The notes under the pieces: generated by a model | The model's input: the letters and a program-made list of their open reading frames with translations, nothing else | What the model was told of the DNA's origin: nothing | Databases searched by the model: none | Made by a program: the position numbers and the translations under genes | Shown here: positions 23,213 to 36,300 of the stretch, piece after piece | Numbering within the stretch: the first letter of the stretch is position 1 | Layout of the letters: each line of letters opens with the position of its first letter | Assembly (NCBI GenBank): GCA_001584585.1 | Contig: LSYV01000057.1 | Location: forward strand, 359,822 to 423,821 | DNA: 64,000 nt | Direction: 5' to 3' | From: Gonium pectorale | Taxonomy: Eukaryota; Chlorophyta; Chlorophyceae; Chlamydomonadales; Volvocaceae

Positions 23213-25308
23213 TCAGCGCATGGGGTCGTTGGAATCGGAGCGAAAGCTGGCTGTGGAGACGGTGTCATCCGGGTCCTCGGACATCCTGCTGCTGGGCGGG
23301 TTGCCGTACATGCTCCGCACTTCCGCCGAAAGCGGAGCTACCTGTTTAGGTATCACAGGGTGGGGACAACAGGCATTTGACTATATTTATCGGGTGTCGC
23401 CCCTGCATGCCGCGCCGCTTGACGCCTCAACCAACCCTGCTGTGCATCCTGGTCACCTGTCATGCGCATCAACTAAAGGCAGTTCAGCGTTGAGCCATCG
23501 CCCTGCTCACTGCGGTTGAAAGCCTAGCTCAAGTACAATAGAGGACAATATTAAGGATGCACATCCCACTTAACTTGACCTATGCGCCAGGCACAGCGCA
23601 CCTGGAAGACGCCCTTGTTGAAGCAGTCCAGCGCGGACTGGTTGCGCGTCGGTCCCGCGTCGAGGCCCTCGAGGTTGAAGACTTCGTCGTCGAACACGCT
23701 CACACGGTCGTCGTTCTGGATCTGGTCTCGCTTCTCCACGATCGGCGCGTACGAGGTCACCCACTTCACGAACTCCAACATCGTTGCGCGCTCCTTCGCC
23801 ACCGCCATGCACTGGACCTGTGCCGCAGCCGCAAGCGTCAGTGCCTGGTCAGCAGCGGCCATGCCGGAGGCTACACCTCTCCCAAAGCCCCTGTTCCAGG
23901 CACCGCCCTGATGCCCACCCGGACCCCGCCACGTGCCCTACCTCGGTCTTAGATATCCGTCGCACCGTGCCGCGAAGGGCCAGGCTTTCCATGCGCTCCT
24001 TGAGCGTGGATCGTACACCAACACCGTTGAAGATTGACAACCTGCCATACACACAACGACGGAGGTTCAGATGGGGAGATGGCGGGAGGCATGCCGAAGC
24101 AATGGCGCATGTTGCTTGATGTACATACTACCCTTGGGACACTTGGCCTCCTAACCCTTTGGAGCGGCGCAGAGTGGGCCCGCCTAAAGCTTGTTTGACG
24201 GCCCATTCTTACTTAATGGCCCAGACCTCATCAGGCCGCGGCGTCACCTGGCTGAATCTGGGCTCGGAGCCGCCGCCTGGGATTGTTCCAAGGGCCCCGA
24301 TAGGTCATCTGGACATCACGGCTTCAATAGCTTCAAGCCGAACAGCTAGAAAACAACAGGAGCACATGAGGGCGTGGCGCTTGTGTTCCCGTACCAGCCG
24401 TGGTCGCAGGTCCCATCAACGTGCTAACCTGCGGCAGCTGTGCTGCTGGGGCCTGGGCCAGCCGCTTCTCCTGCGGGAAGGGCTGCACAGAAATATGGGT
24501 GCTCCCGTGCACGCATCAGCAGATGAAGAACTGAGATTCGCTGGACCTTGGCGCTGGGGAACCCTCAGCCACATGCCGACGCAACAGAGGACAAGAAAGA
24601 AAGACAAGAGCAAGAGAGCAAGAAGTTGCTTAAGAGATACGACCTCAACCGGGTCCCTTTTCAGCTGTAAACCCGTCGGCCCCCTCCACACCCATTCTGT
24701 AAGTCCCCTCCACGCCTCCTTTGCATAAATCTGACCAATTTGCGCCGGATATATGGTCCCAACCCCAAGGCTAAAAATGTGCCATGTGTGGGTATCCATC
24801 TACCACCAGCCCTAGACCAGCACTCACCGCCAGCTCCCGGGCTACCCAAGCCAAGCCGCCCAAACACCGCGCTTGCGACCGCGGCTGCAAGACGATACAC
24901 AGGAAGGTGTTACCAAACGCCATGAGCCATGTGTGCCTGAGTTGGTGGGGGGGGAGGCCGTGCAGATACGGCGGAGGCCCACCCGCGGGGCCCAGGTCCG
25001 ACGCGGGAGTAGACGTCAATGCGTGTGTCAGCAGCGCTTCCAACAACGCAGCTTATTTGTTTGCAGATGCAAAAGGCAGCCAGGAGACCTATTCAAAAGC
25101 ATCCCAAGGTCAACGCACCGAACTGCAGATACAGTCCCGTGCGCGCAGCCGCAACGTCGTGAAAGACCTTGGCACACCGCTCATACTCTCTGCAAAGGAA
25201 ATCGTCGCCGGGGCTCGCGCAAAGCCTCTTGCTCAGCTCCTTCAGCTCCTTCTCCCTGCTCTTGACCTCTTTATCCAGTTGATCTAAACACAACATATAC
25301 TCGTCCAT
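23213..25308 (-). CDS. Uncharacterised five-exon gene, coiled-coil N-terminus
   Basis: Not recognised. Exons 25119-25308, 24248-24308, 23942-24041, 23602-23817 and 23213-23341 have phases 1, 2, 0, 0 that close on one frame of 231 aa. Residues 1-35 are charged and heptad-like (LDKEVKSREKELKELSK), consistent with a short coiled coil. The middle (ATMLEFVKWVTSYAPIVEK, then FDDEVFNLEGLD) is well-formed and looks folded. The tail is Ser/Asp-rich and likely disordered (DDTVSTASFRSDSND). No signal peptide or membrane segment. Exon 2 has a weak polypyrimidine tract and is the least certain. Other candidate exons in the ~0.8 kb first intron (for example 24430-24490) cannot be excluded. Confidence 0.6.
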
Positions 25309-26606
25309 GGCCGCTTGCGGCTAAGCAGGCCCGTTCAGCAAGAGCTCAAGAGAGTAGTTGCAGCAAGATGCTCGATCCTCCGCAGCACGGTGCAAGCACA
25401 AGTCAGCCAGACGCACAGGTTAAATCCCAGATTGGGTTGGTGGGGTTGTATTGCGTAAAGTGAGTTGGTGTTGGGCAGGTTTGGGAGAAGCGAGGAGGTT
25501 GGTCAGGCGGTGACTCCGTGCCTTGCTCCAAGCCACCGAAACCACACGCTTTGCCCCTAACACACGCTACTACACGGCAGGAGCATCATTGAATTATTGA
25601 TTGGAGGGATGAGAGAAGATGGAGGGAAGGGGAGAGGCGCCCCGCACCCATTTCACCGCCAACCTACAGTTCACCCCCGGACCCACGACAACAAGCCCCG
25701 CCGGGCACCCACCTCCTCTTCAGCCCGCCCTTGGCCGTGTCATCGTCTCTGCCGGCGGTCTGTCAGCGCTCAGAGCCCCATACAGGCACGCAAAAACAAG
25801 TTCAGGACAAATAGGGAAGGCTACCTCTACGGCCACACAGACCAGAAGGTGTGACGTTGCCAGTAGGGCGCCGAGTACAAGGCATGGCGGGCGATGGAGG
25901 CGAGCGGTCAGTGAAAAGGCACTTCGGAGACGGCAGCACGGAGGGAGCCCCCTCCTCGCAGCCGCCCAAATCACCGCCTTGTCCGGTAGGGCTGCGACGC
26001 TTCCACCGTACGGCAGCATGTGGGAAAGCCTCTCACCAGTTCACCACCGACCGCTCATCTCATCCTCGTCCTCCTATCCGAAGACGTTAACCTAACATGT
26101 TCATAGCCAGGACCAAGCCAGCCGCCTCAATCTCCGCTCAGCACTACATAGGGCGACGCTTGAACGGTTTCTGCGCTCCCGTCTCCACCTCATCACCGGT
26201 TCGGGCTGCGCAGGGCCTCCGTCGCCGCCAGCAACTTCTTTGCCTCCACGAGGCTAATGGACTCTGCCGTGCCGCAATTCCGCTCGAGCCAAAAGTAACG
26301 CGGCCACTCCCAAGGGCCTTCAGAACCGCCCGACCCACAGCCCGACCCAAAAAAAACAGCACCTCGTCAAGCACGGGAATCTCGAGCGTCCTGTTGACCG
26401 CGCTCATGCGCAAAGCGCAGGCAACACGTTGTCCCTGGGGATGAAGTCGGGCGCTGGGGGCTTGTACTTCCCCAAGCACACGATGGCATTTCGCTGGGAG
26501 TCACGGTGCTGGGCCGCCAGCAGGTTGGCGGTAGCTCGCGACGGGCAGGTCCTCCCTTCCCCACGGCCCATAAACCTTTCACAACGCCTCCCGCTCTGTT
26601 ACGGCG
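25309..26606. other. Spacer with coding-like traces
   Basis: Head of the uncharacterised gene to tail of the TPR gene. On the - strand, 26404-26577 holds a 57-codon ATG frame (includes NAIVCLGKYKPPAPDFIPRD), and 26193-26366 an ATG-less frame (includes EWPRYFWLERNCGTAE and ends LRSPNR-stop). Both look like exons but I could not join them into a consistent model; a T8 tract lies between two usable frames. Confidence 0.45.
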
Positions 26607-27212
26607 TTACCCCAACAGCTCCGCCGCCACCCTCTCCTGCTGCTCCAGCACCGCCCGGTGCCGCGCCACCACGTCGCCTTCCCCGCCGCCGCTGCCCGCC
26701 TTGCCGTCCCCGCGGCTCCTGCCCGCGGCCTGGCCCTGCCCCGCCGCCACGTGCGCCTGCGGCACCAGCGGTAACATCGGCCTTAACAACAAGCGCGCGA
26801 AGGACAGGCGGCGCTCCTGGCGTGAACAACAACGGCTGGCACAAACACTCCTGGCACAAAAACGCGGCCCAAAAAAGCGGGAACAACACATGCGTTAGTA
26901 AGCGTGTGTCTGCGCGAAAGCGCTGCGTCATGGCGATGGCCGCTGGGCTCTGCCTGGACACCACCACCACCACTGCTGCTGATGCTAGTGGACGGAGAGC
27001 ACGGAGGACCGGCGGCCCGGGCCCGTTTCCCGGCACCCAACGCATCAAAATCGACATGCGTTTCAGGCTACTCTAGCAAGACCACCTTCATACCCATTCA
27101 CCCCCACCCACCCGCCACCCACGTCACCAGCAAACGTCCACCAACCCAAAAGAACCGCCCCCCACACACATTCACACCCCTGCAGCACGCTGTCACAGCA
27201 CATACAACACAA
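26560..27212. repeat. Source copy of the exon-10/intron-9 duplication
   Basis: Partner of 22312-22917. This copy is part of the intact TPR gene, so it is taken as the source. Shared landmarks include ATGGCGATGGCCGC, GGAGAGCACGGAGGACCGGC and CACGTCACCAGCAAACGT. Confidence 0.8.
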
Positions 27213-30200
27213 ACCTGCAGCACCAGCCCAAGCCTCTCCAGCACGTCCAGCAGCTGCAGCTGCGACTCCACCAGCAGCCCCGCCAGCTCGTCCGCGGAGA
27301 GGCCCCGGGGCAGCTGCCGGCGGCCGGAGCCGACGGCCTGGCGGGCGGGCGGGCGAGTGTGGGGGGCGAGGTGTACTGCGCACGCCGGGTTGCGGCGGCC
27401 GGCGGCGGTAGGTGGGTAGGCTGGTGCGCACAGCGGCGTGCATCAAGGCGCTCTGCCAAAGCACAGGGTGCACATGTACGACAATGTACGGCGCCCCGGA
27501 CACGCGGCAGGGACGGCACGCACCTGCATGAGGTCCCGGCCAGCCCGCGTGGCCGCCGTCAACGCCGCCGCCGCCGCCTCAAGCCGCCTGTCCGCCAACG
27601 CCAGCTCCGCGACCGGCTCCGCCAGCGGCGCCCTCCCCGCCTTCGCCGCCTTCGCCGCCGGCCCGTTTCCTCCCCCCTCATCCGCCGCGGGCCGCTGCTC
27701 GTCGGCCCCCCTGCCGCCACCGAACGGCCACCACGACCGTGACGGCACGCGGGCGGTGGAGGACGAGGCGGCGGCCGTCGCCGTCGCCGGCGCCTCCGGC
27801 ACTTGCGGCGGCGCCGTCGCTGGTTCGGGCACGCCGGCGAGTGTCGCCATTAGCTTGGCGGCGCTGCCCATCGCGTGAGCCGCACGGAGCCGTTTGAGGA
27901 GCCTGTTGGGCGCGGGAGGGGCGGGCGGCCAGGCGGGCATGGAGCGTGCGGAGAGAGGGCAGAGGGTGTGGAGCGGTGTGGAGGCCTGTAGGATAGGATG
28001 ATAGTCGGGGAGTGGAGGTCTTGGGGGTGTATGGAGAAAAGCTCGGCTGGAAACGGCTGGAGGACGAAACCTGTCGCCTTCCGACGCTGCTTGGCTGACC
28101 ACGCCGCCCACCGCAACGGGGCGCTTCCACGAGCGGCCTGCCCCGCCGCACCCTCAATCACCCACCCAACCCACCCAACCCGGTGCATATCCGTGGCACT
28201 CTGCCCCTCCCAACCCTCCATCACCTCCCCCCACGCCTCCCCCAACCCCACCCCGCCCCCACCCATCCGGCTAGGCCCCCACCACACCACCAACCCGCTG
28301 CCCCAGCGCTCCGCGCCGCCGCTCACTTGTCGTCCGACGGCCCCGACAGCAGCCCCCGCTTGGCGCACTCCTCGGCGGCAGCAGCGGCGATGCGGAAGGC
28401 CGAGTCGGCGTGCTGCAGCGCGCGCAGCGCGGGGCCCGGGCCGTCGGCCGCCGGGGCCGGGGCCGGGGCCGGCCCCAGCTCATCCGACTGCGCGGCCAGC
28501 AGTTGAAGCTGATGCGAGGTGCGTTGGTGTGTCCGTGATTGGGCAGGGAGGGAGGGAGGGTGGGGCATGGAGAGAGGGAGGCAAAGGGGGGGATGCCGGT
28601 GGAGACGGATACCTGCTACAATAACCCGCGAAGCCCCTCGCAGCAGGTAGCAGCAACATGGCCAACATTATCAACATGTCGTATCACGAGCTGAGAGCAC
28701 CGTATCCATGAATGCAATCAAGATACGTCGTCATATACTAACCGCTGCTAGCCTGCCCGCGTGCTCCTCGTCCCACCGTCGGACATGTCCCCTCCGTCGG
28801 TGTCTGAAGTCTAGGGACTCCACCCACCTGCGCCACCCGCAGCTCACTGGTCGCCACCACCAGCGACCCCTCCCCGAACATCCGCCGCCGCGCCGCCAGC
28901 GCCGCGCCCGCCACCGCCGCCGCCTCCGCCGGCCGGCCAGCGGCCTCCGCCGCCTCAACCAGCTGCTCGCTAAGCGCCGACGCCGCCGCCGAGTCGTCTC
29001 CACGCTCCGTCGCCAGGTGGGCCAGCGCGCGCCGCAGCGCCGCCGCGGCGGCGCCGGGGTTGCCGTCGGCACTATGGCAGGCGGCGACCTCGGTCAGCAT
29101 GTGGAGTACGACGTTGACCTGCACCTTTTCTGTTGGCGACAATGGAAAGAGGGGACGGATGCAAAGGGATGACGAAGCAAGAGTCGCTAGGGCCGGGGCT
29201 GGGTAACGGTGCTGCTAGCTAGGATCCTATTGCGTGAGCGGGCGGGGAAGGAGCAACGACGGGAATCGGTTTGCCCTCCACCCCTATCCCCAGATTCCCC
29301 ACCCTCCCCTTCCTTCAACCCGCCTCCCCCGGCCCGCTGGGCCAGCTCACCCGCCTCCTCCAGCAGCCGCACCGCCTCCATCATCATGCTCAGCGCCTCG
29401 CGGCCGCGCCCCGGCACCGCCCGCAGCATGTGGCCCAGCGCGAACAGCGAGTCGGCGTACAGGAAGTGGCGCGGCCCGAACATGGCCAGCCGCAGCGCCA
29501 CCACGCGCTCCATGGCCGAGCGCGCGGCGTCCAGCTGGCCGCGCGACTCGTACGACAGCGCCAGGTTGTGCAGCGCCGACACGAACAGCCAGTGCTTTTC
29601 GCCAAAGTTGCGCTCAAGCAGGTCCAGAGCCTGGGCGCGGGGCGGGTGTGTGTGGGGCGGGGAGCTTAGAAAACCGTGGGCGAGCCCTTTGATTGACCGT
29701 TGAGCGGGGTCGGCGGAGGTGGGCGGGGCACTTGGGGGGTGTAGGGCTAGCGCTTGAGCACGCGCGCTGGTCCGCGAGCTCCGCCGGCCCACGCCACTCG
29801 CCACCGTCCCAGAGCCGCCCCCGCCCCCAGACCGCCCCAAGCCCACCGGCCCTCCTTGAAACCCGGCGTCACGCATGACCACCCGTCTCCCATCTTCTCT
29901 TTCCCCCGCCCCCGCTTCGCCCCCAGACACGCACGCACGCCCCGCCGGCACTCACGCACCACCCACCCGCCGCAGACCGCCACAACTCCTATTGAGAATG
30001 CATTATTGGATTTCCGGGACGCGGCCCGTTTCGCTCCTTCACAACACCCACCCGCCGACCCCACCTCCTTGTACAGCCGCTCGGCCTCGTCCCAGCGGCC
30101 CGTGTTGCGCAGGAACTCCGCCAGGTTGTTCTTGGCGGAGGCGATGTGCGGGTCACCGGGCTCGAAGCCCAGCTGCGCCTCCGCCACCGCCTCGCGGAAC

Positions 30201-31830
30201 TTGGCCTCGGCCTGCGCGTACCTGGGCGGGCGGCCGAGCCACGGGAGGGAGGGGGAGGGGCCGGGGCGGCGGTGCAGCAGGGAGGGATGCGCAGGCCCGT
30301 GTGTGTACGTGTGTGTATGTGTGTGTGTGTGCGGCGGGGGGAAGGGCCGCAACCCATGGGGGCCGGCGAATTCGAAGGCGCGTGTGGGAAAGGAGGCGCA
30401 TCTAGGGGCTGCGTGCACAAGAGGGAGCGCCCCTGGAGTAGGCGACGCTGTGCGGCGGCAGCACACACCTTGACGCCCCTCCTGGAGCCCCAGCGTGAAG
30501 CGCTGGCCCGCCACTGTCAATACCCGCGAGCTGCGCACGTCCGCACGCCCGTCCGTCCGTGGGGGGCCGAGGAGCCGGGCCTTAAAGGCGCCGCGAGCGC
30601 AGTGCGGCGACGCTCCCTCCCCCCTCACCAAGAGCCCGTAGTTATGCGGGCTGCTTCGCGGCGTATTGGGAAGGCCGACGCGTGGTGCACAGCAACGCAC
30701 AACGGCGGCCTGCACTGCAGACTAATCCCGCGGACCGCAGCGCTGGGCACTCACTTGCCGGCGTTGTAGAACTCAAGTGCCGCGTTGCGCGCCAGGGTCA
30801 TCTTGGCGGTGTGCTCGTTGGTCACGGGGTCGTACTCGAGGGGGTGGTTTGTCAGCGGGGCGGGGCCCTCGGGGCCAGGGCCGGGGCCGGCGGCGGGGGC
30901 GGCAGCGGCCTGCGCCGGGAGCAGACAGGCCGTGCAGGAGGTGACGTCGTGCGGGAGCGCCCACCGTGCGTGACATGCGCCAAGGGGCGGGGAGCCCACC
31001 AAGCGCGCTGCGGAGTGGCCCCGGGACAGTAGCAGCCGGGTATCCGCATTCGACAACGCCGCTCCGTGTCCGCACAGGACAAGGCAACCCTTGCGAGTAC
31101 CAGGGCAGTAGTCCAGGGATGTGGGTGCGGCGGCACGCCCATGGCTGACCCCCTCAGGCCGGACGTCCCGGGGGAGTCTATACTGTACGCGTAGCGGCAC
31201 CCAGGCTCTCGACCTTCCATGCCCAGATGCCGGTATGCTGGCGCAGATGGCCCCCGGTACAGTCCCATCAAGACACGCTGAAGCGCCCGCGAGGCGCCTG
31301 TAGGACGCCCTTCAAAACGGCCCCCTTCCGCACCTGCCGCGGCGGGCCGTCAGCAGCCGCAGATCCGGGTAGAGCCGCTGCGGCTCCCAGCACCGCAATA
31401 CCGGCAACCCAGCCTGGGTATGGATGGGCCGTGTGTGGGGCAGGTGTGATAAGAGCGGTATCGTGCGGTGCAGAGCCTTCTGTGCAGAGACGGGCGGGGT
31501 AGCTGTTGAGAGTGCGGCGAGGGCTACGGGCATGAGGCGATCACGGCCGGAGAGGTGGGGGGTTGATGAGGCAGGGTGGAACAAGGTGAAGAGTGGGGCG
31601 GGAGAGATGCAGGGGGCGGGAGACGTACCCGCCGTCGACGTGGCCCCCGCAGCGCCCTGACGTGAGGCGGTGGGGCCGCTCGCCAGCACCGCTGGGGCCA
31701 AGCCGGCCGCCTGAGCTAGCTCCCTAACAAGCGTCAAAGAAGCGAGGTGGACCAGTTCGCGCGGGGTGGAGGTTGCCTCCCGCCGTGAACATGCCCCAAT
31801 CAGGAGTCGACACGCGCCGGCGCCACGCAT
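26607..31830 (-). CDS. TPR protein with kinesin-light-chain-like repeats, likely organellar
   Basis: Exons 31629-31830, 31334-31413, 30755-30909, 30065-30221, 29351-29630, 28828-29129, 28327-28508, 27524-27902, 27215-27337 and 26607-26756 close on one 669-aa frame with mixed phases. Residues 1-67 are Arg/Ala/Ser-rich, like a transit peptide. Residues 68-90 are hydrophobic (WVAGIAVLGAAAALPG) and end in an A-A-A-D stretch like a lumenal processing site. TPR units of the KLC/TPR_12 type span about 130-300 (YAQAEAKFREAVAEAQLG, KNNLAEFLRNTGRWDEAERL, ALHNLALSYESRGQLD). A further helical region (about 290-390) and an Ala/Gly-rich linker follow. Scaffold role by family; no partner can be named. The exon 10 stop (TTGGGGTAA) overlaps a possible GTAACG donor, so extra 3' exons remain possible. 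Confidence 0.8.
30299..30331. repeat. (GT)n-type intronic repeat
   Basis: Imperfect alternating GT tract with interspersed AC in intron 3 of the TPR gene. Confidence 0.8.
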
Positions 31831-33334
31831 CTTCGCGAAGCTTTGTCAGGACGTGAACGGAATGAACGCGCCACTTTGTTGTGGACGCAACCCAGCGCTG
31901 TCACGGTGCCGGAAGCCATAACGGAACCGGCCGTACCTGCCCTGTAAAACGTACCCTTTCCTTTTCCAGCGTATGACAATGAACACGTGTTTGCAACGCA
32001 ACTTTGCATCGTCCACGCTCACGAAAACGGAAAAGCCTTGTCCTATCCTCAGATAACGCTACATTTGCTCCCCACCCACGGCACGTTTTGACATGGCGGT
32101 GATTACAATTTACTGAAAGCAAGCATTTGTTCTCTTGGCACAGCCGACCACTTGTTGGCAAAGCTGCGCAAGAGGTCGCCTGCCGCGCAACCCAGCTACC
32201 CAGAGTCAAGGCTTGTGTTGCTGAAGTTACATAACTGTTAAGCAAGTGCTTATCGGAGCTCAGGGGCCTGGCGGGCGGGGATCCCAAGCGGGGCCCAGAC
32301 GGCGATGGATGCTGGGAAGAGGATGCGTGACGGCTTTGAGTCTTACGGTGGGTGAAAGAAGGTTTGCGCGGGTGTGCACAGGCTCACCCACGTCGAAAGT
32401 GGTGGGTTGCACGAAGGAAAGAGCCCCAGGGACTCGAACATATCGAGCCTCGGAGAGGGAGGGTGGGCAGCTCAAAAGGGTGCGGGCATCAGAAGGTCCG
32501 GGCTACAAGGCTCGGTCTGCCCGATGGTTTCCGGTTCTGCCGTGGAACTTAGTCTGCGGGTCCCACGGCCCCTGGATCACTGTCGTCATTAGGTTCTCGT
32601 GCGCAGCCTGAGGGGCGGGGCGTTCTGGAACATTACCCTCAAGCGGCACCGCTCCTGAAGTCCCGGGGCCCGGTGGGGTTCGGGCGGAGCCTGCCAGGCG
32701 GGGGGGGGGCTCCGGGGCCCAGGGGCAGCATCCGCTGCGAGGGTTTGGCCAAAAGGTGACCCAGCCGGGATATGTGGGCGCTGCCCAGTGGCGCGACACG
32801 CTTTGCCCTAGAGCGCAAGTGCTTTCCCCTGGGTCCAGGGTAGCCTGTCCTGGCCCCGGCAGCAACAGCCGACGGCTGTAGGGGAGCAAGTCATATCTGG
32901 CTCCCAGACAAGGGAGAGAGGGATGGCGGCCTTGTCTTTCATGATCAACCGTCGGCACGACCGGCGGGCCGAGTATGCCGGGGGGACGATGAAAGATGGG
33001 GAGATGTTGGAGGAAAGGCGACGACAGCAGGATGGGAGGAGTCGGTTGTGGGCGACGACGGCGCGAAATGCGGAAAAGCCCGTGGGTGGGGACACAGAAG
33101 TGTGCACTTGGGCTGATGCCGTGGCGCGAACCTCTGGGCGCAAGGCCACGCGCGCTGGGGGGCACGGGCGGGTCGCTGCAGATCAGGGAGCGGGGCAGAA
33201 TGCTTGGCTCGGCAATGGTAGAGCGTGATGCTCAAAGGAAGGCCGCGCTTCGCTGGTGGCGCGTGATCGCTTCCGGTCTCTCAGAACGTGGCGCTTCCGC
33301 CCGCATCCTCCGTCGCCTGCCTTTGCATTCAGAT
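31831..33334. promoter_or_regulatory. Divergent intergenic region, TPR gene and RNA-binding gene
   Basis: The two genes point away from each other, so their promoters and 5' UTRs lie in these 1.5 kb. No TATA box or specific operator was recognised. A G-tract occurs near 32700. Open frames here are short and overlap on both strands. Confidence 0.5.
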
Positions 33335-36300
33335 ATGTCATACAAGCAGGCCAGGCCCAACGAAATGCCGGTGAGTCGGGCGGCGCGCGGTGCCGGTGGT
33401 GGGGTTTTGACGTTGTCAGGGAACGGGCACTCTCGCCCTACCAGCTTCCAGGCGTACTCGCCCCGCATACCCCGCGCCCTGAGCTGCACCTTGCAAACGA
33501 GAAGTGCGGGTTCCCGGCTGGGGGAACTCGGGGGGGGCGTAGCTGGGTGTCACAGGAGGGTGCAGCGGCAGCGCAGCGGCTGCAGTGATGGGGTGGGGCG
33601 GCCGCAGCCTTGGCCGGGTCTGTGCGTGGACAGCGGGAGGCCTGGGCCACATGTGTCGCAGGCAGGGCCACCGTACAGCACGGGTTCCAAGGGCGCGTGC
33701 CTTGGTCCGCAAGAAGATATCTGGGTCGGGTCTCCGCTCCGTCGCAGATGTACCCCGACGCCATGATGTACGGGGCGTACCAGCAGCAGATGTACGGTGA
33801 GTGGGCCGAGTCCTGGACACATGGTTGTGCGGCAGTGGGGGGGGGGGCACAGTCAGCCCGCGCAGGGGCAGGGGTGAAGAGCGGGCCCCGGCCATCTCCC
33901 CTTTTGGCTAATCGGCACTGGCTTGGGCCACGGGGGCTGTGGTTGACGCTGGGGGCATGTGTGAGGGTGACGAGGAGGGCTGGGCGGCCATGGAATGAGC
34001 CGGAAGCCGTGCGCTGCACTCCGGCAAACCTAACGATCTCTAGGGCGAGACTTGAAAGTAGGATCGTCGGGGTTGCTGTTTGCCTACCTGATAATCGCAC
34101 GCGTCTTGGGGAGGGACGATGTGGCACTTGGTGCACGGCTGGCGTGGGGTGCTGGGGTTGGGTCCAAGAGGCGAGCGCGTCCTTGCAGCTCGCCACCTTG
34201 CGGGTAGGGGCGTCGCTGCGCCGCAATGTCGGGGTTGCCCGGGGCGTTCGGTGGCGACGCAAAGGGGACGGGTTGGGGTGCCAGGGGGGAGACCGCGGCA
34301 CGGGGGAGGCCGCTAGACGGAAAGGAGGGGTGGAGGCCTGCGTGTGACTTTCCCTGAAGGAGTGGTTATCAGATAGAGGGGCGGTTTCCACGGATCGCAG
34401 GTGCCCAGCAGTACCCGCAGCAGGCGTACATGGCGGCGCAGCAGCTGCCCGCTGCCGCGATGCAGCAGCAAGCCATGGGGATGCAGCAGGCCGGGATGGC
34501 GGGCGGCATGATGGCCTCCGGGCCGGTGCAGGGGCAGATGCAGATGCAGGGGCCGGCCATGCAGCAGCCGCTGCAGCCCCAGATGCAGCAGGCAATGGGG
34601 ATGCAGGGACCGGTGGCGGCGGCCGCCGCTATGCAGGGCCCGGCGGCGTCCATGGCGGGGCAGCAGCAGGCTGCGCAGATGCAGCCGCAGGCCGCCGCCG
34701 CCGGCGTGGCGGCGGCAGGTGCGGGCGGCAACAGCACTTTGGCGGCGGCGCTGCAAACGCTGGACCAGAACCAGCTGAGCAGTTTGGCGGGATTGCTAGG
34801 CCCAGGTGAGCTGGCTTGGGTCCGCAGGATCAGGATCAGGGCGGGTTGGAGCGGACCAAGAGGCGAGGGCATCCTGGGACACGGCTAGGAAGAGGTCGAC
34901 GGTGCGGGGTAGCGAAACGGACGCACAGTCTCTTGCTTGGGCAGCGAAGGGCGGCCGGAGGGCCGGTGGGCCGGCGGAAGGCAACACGATGTACGATGTC
35001 GTTAGGATAGGGCGGGCATCGTATCGACTTGCCGTGTACGTTAGTGCCAGCTGGGAGGCGGGGGCGTGCGGTCCTCCTGCACTTGCTCAGAGCGGGGCGC
35101 CGGGGCTCGGGCGCATCACTGCACGGCTAGCCATTGCGGGTTGTGTGCGCTCTTATGCAGTAGTCAAAATCCTGACGGCGGACATGCTGGCCGGGGGTCT
35201 TGGCCGTCAAGGCGCGGAAGGAGGGCCGCGCGCCTGCAGTATTGCACGGCTGGGGCGGGCTGCGGCTTACTGCATATGGGAGGCGCGCGGAATGCGCGCC
35301 CTTGCGGCGGCAAGGGAAAGAGAGTCTCTGTGTGGATACTTAATGCGATGAGCCAGTGCGCTTCCGTGGGCTCGTTCGGGGCTTGCGAGGGAGCAGCCCG
35401 TCACGACTCCTGGCGCCCGAAACGCTCAAGCGTGCGGGCTCTCCGGTCTTCCCGCGCGCTGCCCCTCCCTGCTGCTGCTGCTGATGCGGATGCCGGGATC
35501 GGATATTTTCCCTTCGGGCGCTGACTCCCTGCTGCGTTGCGTTGCGGTCGGGCCCCCCGTGCGCGCCGCATGCGCTGTGACCCGCGTGTGCACATAGGCG
35601 CTGGCGTCATGGGGGCTGGATCCATGGGTCAGCAGGCCATGGGTCAGCAGGCCATGCCCCAGCAGCAGGGCATGGCCGCGCAGCAGCAGCCCATGGCGGC
35701 CCAGCAGCAGCAGCAGCATCAGGGCTACATGGGGATGCAGCCGGCGGACCCGCACTCGTCGATGATGGGTGGAACTGCCGCCATGGTGCCGCCCACCGCA
35801 ACGACGGCGGTTGGGCAGCGCATGGGCGCGGACGCGGCCATGGGACAGATGACCATGGGGCCGCCGCCTCAGCAGCAGAGTGGGCAGGTGGCGGGGGCCG
35901 CTGCGGGCGGGGTTGCAGCGCCGCAGCAGTCCAGCGGCTTGGACCCGGCGGCGCAGCAGCAGCTGTACGGCCAGCAATACGCGCAGTACAACCAGCAGTA
36001 CGGCCAACAGCAGTATGGCCAGCAGTACGGCCAACAGCAGCAGTATAACCCACAGCAGTACGCCCCCCAGCAGTTCACGCCGCAGCTCCAGCAGCAGCAG
36101 CAGTTGCAGCAGCAGCAGTTGCAGCAGCAGCAGCAGTTGCAGCCGCAACAGCAGCAGCAGTTGCAGCCGCAGCAACAGCCACAACAACAATTGCAGCAGC
36201 AGCAGCAGCAGCAGCCACAACAACAGCAGCAGCAGCCGCTGTTGCAGAGCCCGCAGCAGCAAGTTGCGATCGCTGGGACCGGCATGTACGGAGTGCAGCA

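Noticed and set aside
33438..34595. 385-codon - strand frame
   Set aside because: Covers exons and introns of the RNA-binding gene indiscriminately and has no domain.
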